Shown: piece after piece, positions 1-5,783 of the stretch
Numbering within the stretch: the first letter of the stretch is position 1
Layout of the letters: each line of letters begins with the position of its first letter
Source of the DNA: an uncultured Phycisphaerales bacterium
GTDB lineage: Bacteria > Planctomycetota > Phycisphaerae > WQYP01
Assembly: GCA_937901265.1 (NCBI GenBank)
Contig: CALCHA010000187.1
Span: 1-5,783 of the forward strand
Direction: 5' to 3'
Length of the DNA stretch: 5,783 nt
Notes under the pieces: model-generated
What the model saw: only the letters and a program-made list of their open reading frames with translations
What the model was told of the DNA's origin: nothing
Databases searched by the model: none
Made by a program: the position numbers and the translations under genes

Positions 1-356
1 CGGTGGCGGTGGTGATGGGGACGGGGCATTACATCAAGAACTTCGTGCCGCTGGTGCCCTTCTGGTTGTGGCCGCTGATGTTCTTGCTGGAGATGATCGG
101 CGCGCTGGTGAAACCGTTCTCGCTGTGCATGCGTTTGTTTGCGAACATGATCGCCGGGCACTTGGTGCTGGCATCGTTTTTGACGTTGATTTTTCTGGTG
201 ACGTCGTACGAGGCGCGCGGAGCGATGGGAGTTCTGGTGGTGCTGGGATGCGCGGCATTCAGCATCCTGGAAGTGTTCGTGGCGTTTCTGCAGGCGTACA
301 TTTTCACCTTTCTTGCAACATTGTTCATTGCCTCGGCCGTAGCGCCGGAGCATTGA
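1..356 (+). CDS. atpB: ATP synthase Fo subunit a, C-terminal part (5' truncated)
   Basis: Membrane subunit that forms the two proton half-channels beside the c-ring. Only the last 117 or so codons are in the window; the reading frame is open at the left edge, so the GTG at position 3 is an internal valine codon, not a start. Numbering from that codon, the conserved helix around residues 30-53 (EMIGALVKPFSLCMRLFANM) carries the essential arginine, R44, equivalent to E. coli R210. H53 sits where E. coli has E219, and E90 sits where E. coli has H245, seven residues before the conserved Q97. This His/Glu arrangement is the one typical of mitochondria and many bacteria, the reverse of E. coli. Two or three further hydrophobic helices follow (about 54-68, 73-90 and 91-113), then a short tail ending APEH. 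The gene stops at a TGA, 164 bases before atpE. Identification is secure. Confidence 0.97.
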   Translation, partial: VAVVMGTGHYIKNFVPLVPFWLWPLMFLLEMIGALVKPFSLCMRLFANMIAGHLVLASFLTLIFLVTSYEARGAMGVLVVLGCAAFSILEVFVAFLQAYIFTFLATLFIASAVAPEH

Positions 357-462
357 GGAGAGAAGCGGAAACGGAAGGACCGGCGGGCCAGCCGACTTTT
401 CGGACTCCTTTCATCGGGCCGGTCACCGACGCCTAAGCCCCTCGCCAAGGTCGGGACAAATA

Positions 463-472
463 CCAGCGCTGG
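463..472. repeat. 10-base perfect palindrome in the atpB-atpE spacer
   Basis: The sequence CCAGCGCTGG is its own reverse complement and is followed by an A-rich stretch (AAAAGAAAAGA) leading to the atpE ribosome-binding site. The same spacer has a weaker long-range pairing, GACCGGC at 378-384 with GCCGGTC at 418-424, enclosing a small CCGA/TCGG hairpin (392-403). No promoter or reading frame is recognisable in the 357-520 spacer. The palindrome could be an operator half or chance in GC-rich DNA; no function is assigned. Confidence 0.35.
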
Positions 473-509
473 AAAAGAAAAGACCGGCGTCACAGTCGCC
501 CATTAGGGC

Positions 510-514
510 AGGAG
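510..514 (+). promoter_or_regulatory. Ribosome-binding site of atpE
   Basis: AGGAG ends six bases before the ATG at 521, a near-ideal Shine-Dalgarno match and spacing. It supports 521 rather than the in-frame ATG at 533 as the start. It is one of the strongest sites in the window, which fits the need for many more c subunits than any other subunit. Confidence 0.8.
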
Positions 515-520
515 CTCGTT

Positions 521-811
521 ATGGACCTTCTTATGACATTGGCCCAGGCGGCCGCGACGACTGCGGACGGGCACATGCTCGGTGTGGGCGTGGGCATGGC
601 CGGGGCACTCATCGGCGGCGGCCTCGGGGTCGCGGGCGCAGGCCGCGGCATCGGCCACATCGGTGGCTCGGCGTGCGAAGCGATCGCGCGGCAGCCGGAA
701 GCGGCTGGCAAGATCCAGACGAACATGATCATCTCGGCGGCACTGATCGAAGGGTTCACCTTCTTCCTGCTGGCGATTTCGTTCCTGGTGTACAACAAAC
801 TCCCCATCTGA
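521..811 (+). CDS. atpE: ATP synthase Fo subunit c (rotor ring proteolipid)
   Basis: A 96-residue two-helix hairpin protein that assembles into the membrane rotor ring and carries protons on a carboxylate. Helix 1 (about 20-49) is glycine-rich with a GxGxGxG run at 39-45. The polar loop contains the conserved R57-Q58-P59 that contacts gamma/epsilon. Helix 2 (about 68-91) carries the ion-binding E77 in AALIEGF. The position that holds Gln in sodium-binding rings is I44, and E77 is followed by Gly rather than Ser or Thr, so a proton ring is inferred. The protein is longer than E. coli c (79 residues) because of a roughly 19-residue N-terminal lead (MDLLMTLAQAAATTADGHML) that is partly signal-like. 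R42 and H46 lie inside helix 1 at positions that are isoleucine in E. coli (26 and 30), which is unusual. The gene is isolated by spacers of more than 160 bases on both sides and followed by a strong hairpin. Identification is secure. Confidence 0.97.
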   Translation: MDLLMTLAQAAATTADGHMLGVGVGMAGALIGGGLGVAGAGRGIGHIGGSACEAIARQPEAAGKIQTNMIISAALIEGFTFFLLAISFLVYNKLPI

Positions 812-818
812 ATGCGAT

Positions 819-848
819 GCGGGACGGAAGCAGCCGCTTCCGTCCCGT
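819..848 (+). terminator. Strong RNA hairpin just after atpE (attenuator, processing or stability element)
   Basis: GGGACGGAAGC (821-831) and GCTTCCGTCCC (836-846) are perfect inverted repeats with a 4-base loop, AGCC. The stem extends by C820-G847 and a G819-T848 wobble, giving 12 Watson-Crick pairs plus one wobble. It starts seven bases after the atpE stop. The following sequence (TTCCCCTTCC) is pyrimidine-rich but has no run of T, so it is not a classical intrinsic terminator. Since essential genes atpF to atpD follow, full termination is unlikely. Partial termination, or protection of the atpE message from 3' decay so that c is made in excess, fits better. The inverted repeat is seen directly; its role is inferred. 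Confidence 0.7.
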
Positions 849-972
849 TCCCCTTCCGGCATCTGTCGAGAGGGGAGTGACGCGGCGGAGCTTGCTTGAG
901 TCCAGGTTTGCGGCCGGGCGTCGTTGATGACCGGATGGGACCTCGAACGTTCTTTTACTTGGGTAGCGGGAC

Positions 973-1662
973 ATGCGAACAGTGATGCAGCGGCCGATGG
1001 TTCTGATGGTCATGGTGGCGGCGCTTGGCGGCGCTCTGGCGGGCACTTCGTCGGGAGCTGCGCGGGCGCCGGGAGAACCTACAGCGCGGCAGGTGATCGC
1101 CGGCAACACTGAGGCCGCGGTCCGCGAGATCAGTGTCGCCGGGACGCATGATGTCGAGGCACCGCAGGGCGGGATCCTGGATCCTGATCTGGGGACGGCG
1201 TTTTTCACGGTGATCATTTTCCTGGTGCTGCTGGGGATTTTGGGGATGACGGCGTGGAAGCCCATTCTCGGCGGGCTGAAGAGCCGCGAGAAGGCGATCC
1301 GCGATTCGATTGAGGCGGCACAGCGGGCCCGGGAGCAGGCCGACGCCAGCGGGCGCGAGCTCGAGGCGAAGATGGCGGAAGTGCAGCGGCAGTCGGCGTT
1401 GCAACTGACGCAGGCCAAGGCTGACGCCGTGAAGGTGGCTGAGGCGATCCGGCTGCAGGCCGAAACGGATGCGGCGTCGCTCAAGGACCGGACGCTGCGC
1501 GAGATCGAGGCGGCGAAACAGCAGGCGTTGACGGACATCAACAGTCACGCGGCGGAACTGGGAACCGCGGTGGCGCGGAAGATCCTGCAACGGGATGTCA
1601 CAGTCAGCGATCAGCAGCGGCTGGTTGAAGAATCGCTTGCCGAGATGGCCAGGAAGAACTGA
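973..1662 (+). CDS. atpF: ATP synthase Fo subunit b with secretory-type N-terminal extension
   Basis: Peripheral stalk subunit that anchors the F1 head to subunit a. At 229 residues it is well above the usual 155-170. Residues 1-23 look like a signal peptide: R2 and R7, a hydrophobic stretch VLMVMVAALGGALA, and a possible cleavage after A-L-A at 23. A polar segment of about 48 residues follows, then the membrane helix (about 73-95, LGTAFFTVIIFLVLLGILGM) and the typical WKPIL junction. Residues 100-200 form a charged, alanine-rich coiled coil with many E, K, Q and R, followed by the delta-binding end near ARKIL (201-205). An in-frame TAG at 964-966 prevents any start upstream of 973. The site upstream is weak (GCGGGA ending two bases before the ATG), so GTG at 982 or ATG at 985 remain possible. 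If the leader is cleaved, the mature N-terminus would lie outside the cytoplasm, as expected for b. Confidence 0.95.
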   Translation: MRTVMQRPMVLMVMVAALGGALAGTSSGAARAPGEPTARQVIAGNTEAAVREISVAGTHDVEAPQGGILDPDLGTAFFTVIIFLVLLGILGMTAWKPILGGLKSREKAIRDSIEAAQRAREQADASGRELEAKMAEVQRQSALQLTQAKADAVKVAEAIRLQAETDAASLKDRTLREIEAAKQQALTDINSHAAELGTAVARKILQRDVTVSDQQRLVEESLAEMARKN

Positions 1663-1669
1663 CGGAACA

Positions 1670-1720
1670 AGACACCGGGGCACCGAGGCACTAAGGCACT
1701 GAGTCACTAAGGGCGCTGAG
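1670..1720 (+). repeat. Degenerate 8-base tandem array between atpF and atpH
   Basis: Five consecutive 8-base units can be read without gaps: AGACACCG (1670), GGGCACCG (1678), AGGCACTA (1686), AGGCACTG (1694) and AGTCACTA (1702). AGGGCGCTGAG follows. The consensus is AGGCACTR. The array fills most of the 61-base spacer and its last part contains AAGGG (1709-1713), ten bases before the atpH ATG, the only plausible Shine-Dalgarno sequence for that gene. A second array of the same family and orientation lies at 4005-4056. The units are too short and unspaced for CRISPR. Confidence 0.85.
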
Positions 1721-1723
1721 ACG

Positions 1724-2323
1724 ATGGCGGACAACGATTTTCATGTGGAGGCGGTGGGATCGATATTTGCCCAGGCGCTGGTCAATGAGGCCCAGAAGCA
1801 GGGCAATCTGGCGGGGGTGACGGAGGATGTGCGCGGCATCGGGGAGCTGCTCCGGACGAACGTGGCGTTTCGCGGGTTTACCCAGGCGCTGGACGTGTCG
1901 GAAGAGGATCGCCTGTCATCGCTTCACAAAATTTTCGAGGGGCGGTTGGAGAATTTGACGCTGCAGGTGCTGCTGAGTCTGGCGCGGCGCGACCGGCTGA
2001 TGTTCCTGGGGGGATTCGTGGCGGGCTTTGAAACCATTCTCCGCAAAATGGGCGGTCATGTGGCCGCCGAACTGACCACCGCGCATGACCTTTCGCCGGA
2101 GGTCATCGACCGCGTCAAGGCCGCCATCGGAGCGAGCCTGGGCGGGAAGACGGCGGACCTGAAGGTCAAGACGGATCCGGCGCTGATTGGCGGCATGATG
2201 CTGATGGTGGGCGACACGCTCATCGACGGCAGCGTCGCCACGCAGTTGGAGCGCATCGAAGAGCAGCTGAAACGCAACGGCGTGGGCCGCCTGCAGGGCA
2301 ACGCGACGGCGGTGCTGGCGTAA
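1724..2323 (+). CDS. atpH: ATP synthase F1 subunit delta (OSCP homologue)
   Basis: Delta sits on top of the F1 head and joins it to the b stalk. The 199-residue product has the usual layout. A helical N-terminal domain (about 8-110) includes AVGSIFAQALVNEAQKQG, the counterpart of the family's opening helix. The C-terminal domain carries the family signature at 149-180, KTDPALIGGMMLMVGDTLID followed by GSVATQLERIEEQL. The length is slightly above the common 175-185, mostly from a roughly 17-residue tail after EEQL. The ATG at 1724 follows the end of the 8-base repeat array, with AAGGG ten bases upstream and a weak GAG at 1718-1720. No earlier in-frame start with a better site was seen. Its place between atpF and atpA is canonical. 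Confidence 0.95.
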   Translation: MADNDFHVEAVGSIFAQALVNEAQKQGNLAGVTEDVRGIGELLRTNVAFRGFTQALDVSEEDRLSSLHKIFEGRLENLTLQVLLSLARRDRLMFLGGFVAGFETILRKMGGHVAAELTTAHDLSPEVIDRVKAAIGASLGGKTADLKVKTDPALIGGMMLMVGDTLIDGSVATQLERIEEQLKRNGVGRLQGNATAVLA

Positions 2324-2371
2324 CGAGTGTGGATGAATCCCCGGCGGCCCAGCCGCGAGCGGGAAACTTTT

Positions 2372-2376
2372 GAGGG
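2372..2376 (+). promoter_or_regulatory. Ribosome-binding site of atpA
   Basis: GAGGG ends six bases before the ATG at 2383, a good Shine-Dalgarno match and spacing. Between them lies a second, out-of-frame ATG at 2378 that reads Met-Arg-stop (ATGCGATGA), so its TGA overlaps the atpA start codon. That ATG is only one base from GAGGG and is probably not used efficiently. Confidence 0.7.
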
Positions 2377-2382
2377 CATGCG

Positions 2383-4005
2383 ATGAAGTTCAAAATCGAC
2401 GAAATCACCTCGGTGATCCAGCAGGAAATCTCGCAGTACCAGACCCAGCTGGACATCACGCAGGTGGGCAAGGTCATCGAGATCGGCGACGGCATCGCCC
2501 GTATCTACGGCCTGCGCGGCGCGATGGCCGGCGAAATGCTTGAGTTTCCCAACGGCATCTTCGGGCAGGTGTTCAACCTGGAAGAAGAGACCGTGGGCGC
2601 GGTCATCCTCGGCGACTACAAGAAAATCAAGGAGGGGGACACCGTCCGCACGACCGGCGAGCTGCTGAGCGTGCCGGTGGGCGAGGCGCTCCTGGGCCGC
2701 GTGGTCAACCCTTTGGGCCAGCCCATTGATGGCGGCCCGGCGATCCAGAGCACCGAGCGGCGTAAGGTCGACATCATCGCTCCGGGCATCGCCGACCGGC
2801 AGCCCGTCAAGCAGCCGCTGCAGACCGGCATCAAGGCGATTGACGCGATGATTCCCATCGGTCGCGGGCAGCGCGAGCTGATCATTGGCGACCGCAAGAC
2901 CGGCAAGACGGCGGTGGCGATCGACACGATCATCAATCAGAAAAAGTTCTGGGGGACGCCCGAGGCAGTGGTGTGCATCTACGTCGCGATCGGCACCAAG
3001 GAGTCGACGGTCGCCGGCGTGGTCGACGCGCTGCGTCGCCACGGGGCGATGGATTACACGATCGTGGTTTCGGCAGGGGCATCGGATCCGGCACCGCTGC
3101 AATACATCGCGCCCTACGCGGGCTGTGCGATGGGCGAATATTTCATGTGGCAGGGCAAGCATGTCCTGTGCGTCTATGATGACTTGTCGAAGCAGGCTCA
3201 GGCCTATCGGCAGCTCTCACTGCTGCTGCGGCGGCCGCCCGGTCGCGAGGCCTACCCGGGCGACGTGTTTTATCTGCACAGCCGCCTGCTGGAACGCGCC
3301 TGTAAGCTCTCGGATGAGAATGGTGCCGGCTCGCTGACGGCCTTGCCCGTCATCGAAACGCAGGAAGGCGAAGTCTCCGCTTACATTCCCACGAACGTGA
3401 TCTCGATCACGGACGGGCAGATTTATCTGGAGCCCGACCTCTTTGCCGCGGGCATGCGTCCGGCCATCAACGTCGGTATCTCCGTCAGCCGCGTGGGCGG
3501 CTCGGCACAGATCAAGGCAATGAAAGCCAAGAAGGTCGCGGCCTCGCTGCGGCTGGATCTGGCGGCCTATCGCGAACTGGAAGCGTTCGCCCAGCTGGGG
3601 ACGGAACTCGAACCGGCGACCCAGCGCCAGCTCGATCGCGGGGCCCGCATGGTGGAACTGCTCAAGCAGCCGCAGTATGTCCCGATGGACGTGATCGATC
3701 AGGTCATGGTGATTTACGCGGGTGCCCAGGGCTATCTCGACCAGGTGCCGCTGGATCAGGTCGCTGCGTGGGAAAAGGATTTCCTCGAATACATGTCCAC
3801 GGCCGGGAGCGACGTGCGGAAGGAACTTTCTGCAAAGCGCGACCTTACGGCGGACATCGAAGGCAAGTTGGTCGAGTCGATCAAGAAGTTCTCCAGCATG
3901 ACGCTGGTCGGCAAGAAGGGCGCGGCGCAGTACGACACCGCCAAGGGCACCGAAAAGGCGTTGAAGGACAACGTGCAGACCGCGAAGCAGCCGGCGGCTC
4001 ATTAA
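2383..4005 (+). CDS. atpA: ATP synthase F1 subunit alpha
   Basis: Non-catalytic nucleotide-binding subunit of the alpha3beta3 head. The 540 residues cover the whole family fold. The N-terminal helix that binds delta is at about 1-22. The beta-barrel domain is at about 25-93. The nucleotide-binding domain (about 95-375) has P-loop GDRKTGKT at 169-176, numbered exactly as in E. coli, and Walker B region VLCVYDDL at 261-268. The signature [17 protein letters not shown] (360-376) contains the arginine finger R370, which reaches into the catalytic site of beta. The helical C-terminal domain runs to about 510. A lysine- and alanine-rich tail of about 30 residues (511-540) goes beyond the 513-residue E. 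coli protein; it looks flexible and its role is unknown. The start at 2383 has a good ribosome-binding site. Codon use leans more toward C-ending codons than in atpB or atpH, as expected for a highly expressed gene. Identification is certain. Confidence 0.99.
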   Translation: MKFKIDEITSVIQQEISQYQTQLDITQVGKVIEIGDGIARIYGLRGAMAGEMLEFPNGIFGQVFNLEEETVGAVILGDYKKIKEGDTVRTTGELLSVPVGEALLGRVVNPLGQPIDGGPAIQSTERRKVDIIAPGIADRQPVKQPLQTGIKAIDAMIPIGRGQRELIIGDRKTGKTAVAIDTIINQKKFWGTPEAVVCIYVAIGTKESTVAGVVDALRRHGAMDYTIVVSAGASDPAPLQYIAPYAGCAMGEYFMWQGKHVLCVYDDLSKQAQAYRQLSLLLRRPPGREAYPGDVFYLHSRLLERACKLSDENGAGSLTALPVIETQEGEVSAYIPTNVISITDGQIYLEPDLFAAGMRPAINVGISVSRVGGSAQIKAMKAKKVAASLRLDLAAYRELEAFAQLGTELEPATQRQLDRGARMVELLKQPQYVPMDVIDQVMVIYAGAQGYLDQVPLDQVAAWEKDFLEYMSTAGSDVRKELSAKRDLTADIEGKLVESIKKFSSMTLVGKKGAAQYDTAKGTEKALKDNVQTAKQPAAH

Positions 4006-4056
4006 GGGCGCGAAGGCACTGAGGCACTGAGGCACGAGACACCTAGGCACTAAGGG
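4005..4056 (+). repeat. Second degenerate 8-base tandem array, between atpA and atpG
   Basis: Units of the AGGCACTR family run through almost the entire 56-base spacer: AGGCACTG (4014), AGGCACTG (4022), AGGCACG (4030, one base short), AGACACCT (4037) and AGGCACTA (4045), then AGGG. The lead-in AGGGCGCGA at 4005 resembles AGGGCGCTG at 1710 in the first array, and AGACACCT resembles that array's opening unit AGACACCG. AAGGG (4052-4056) lies five bases before the atpG ATG and can act as its Shine-Dalgarno sequence. The repeat theme continues into the gene, where codons 2-5 read GCTAAGGCACGG. Confidence 0.85.
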
Positions 4057-4061
4057 TTGCG

Positions 4062-5783
<1,722 letters not shown>

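Noticed and set aside
3..5. GTG at the left edge as a start codon for a short protein
   Set aside because: The frame is open to the window edge and the translation is the middle of subunit a, so it is an internal valine codon.
521..811. Sodium-driven c ring
   Set aside because: The helix 1 glutamine of sodium rings is replaced by I44, and E77 is followed by Gly instead of Ser or Thr.
889..930. Possible internal promoter before atpF (TTGAGT near 896)
   Set aside because: No acceptable -10 hexamer lies 16-18 bases downstream; the match is no better than chance.
1173..1186. Short tandem GGATCCT-GGATCCT inside atpF
   Set aside because: It is two copies of 7 bases, in frame with a plausible ILDPDL coding stretch; too short to be more than coincidence.
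1670..1720. Repeat array considered as a CRISPR or a protein-coding repeat
   Set aside because: The units are 8 bases long with no spacers between them, and an 8-base period would shift frame at every unit.
756..1734. Minus-strand frames opposite atpF and the 3' end of atpE
   Set aside because: They lie antisense to a well-supported b subunit and are rich in Arg, Ser and Ala. The repeat-derived string LSASVPRCLVP at one start comes only from the 8-base array.
2056..3162. Long open frame on the minus strand opposite atpH and atpA (368 codons)
   Set aside because: It is antisense to two genes with clear family signatures, has an Arg/Asp/His-rich composition typical of GC-rich shadow frames, and shows no recognisable domain.
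3217..4050. Minus-strand frame starting in the atpA-atpG spacer
   Set aside because: Its first residues are a translation of the 8-base repeat and the rest is the shadow of atpA; no family resemblance.

Overview
The window is a segment of a bacterial F-type ATP synthase (F1Fo, complex V) operon. All genes are on the + strand, in the order atpB (3' end only), atpE, atpF, atpH, atpA, atpG, atpD (5' part only). These encode a (partial), c, b, delta, alpha, gamma and beta (partial). This is the classical bacterial order. The epsilon gene (atpC) would be expected just past the right edge, and the start of atpB, possibly with atpI, past the left edge. No other gene family, mobile element, tRNA, rRNA or CRISPR array is visible.

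Organism: the DNA is GC-rich, roughly 60% by eye. Three things suggest a Planctomycetota-like bacterium. The b subunit has a long secretory-type N-terminal extension. The genes are separated by spacers of about 59-164 bases rather than overlapping. Several spacers hold short degenerate tandem arrays (8-mers of the AGGCACTR type, 7-mers of the AGAAGNN type). The placement is an inference from memory of such genomes, with moderate to low certainty.

Layout: 1-356 is the proton-channel half of subunit a. 357-520 is a 164-base spacer with a 10-base palindrome and a good ribosome-binding site for atpE. 521-811 is the c-ring subunit. 812-972 is a 161-base spacer that begins with a near-perfect 12-bp hairpin. 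973-1662 is the b stalk. 1663-1723 is an 8-mer repeat spacer. 1724-2323 is delta. 2324-2382 is a short spacer. 2383-4005 is alpha. 4006-4061 is a second 8-mer spacer. 4062-4955 is gamma. 4956-5019 is a 7-mer spacer. 5020 to the end is beta, cut just before the Walker B aspartate.

Working together: the ring of c subunits and subunit a carry protons across the membrane and turn gamma inside the alpha3beta3 head, where beta makes ATP. b and delta form the stator holding the head still. The key residues for this (a Arg, c Glu, alpha and beta P-loops, alpha Arg finger, beta catalytic Glu) are all present in the parts seen, so the enzyme looks functional and proton-driven. No new biological system is visible. 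The most unusual content is the non-coding layer between the genes and a sharp change of codon use within atpD.
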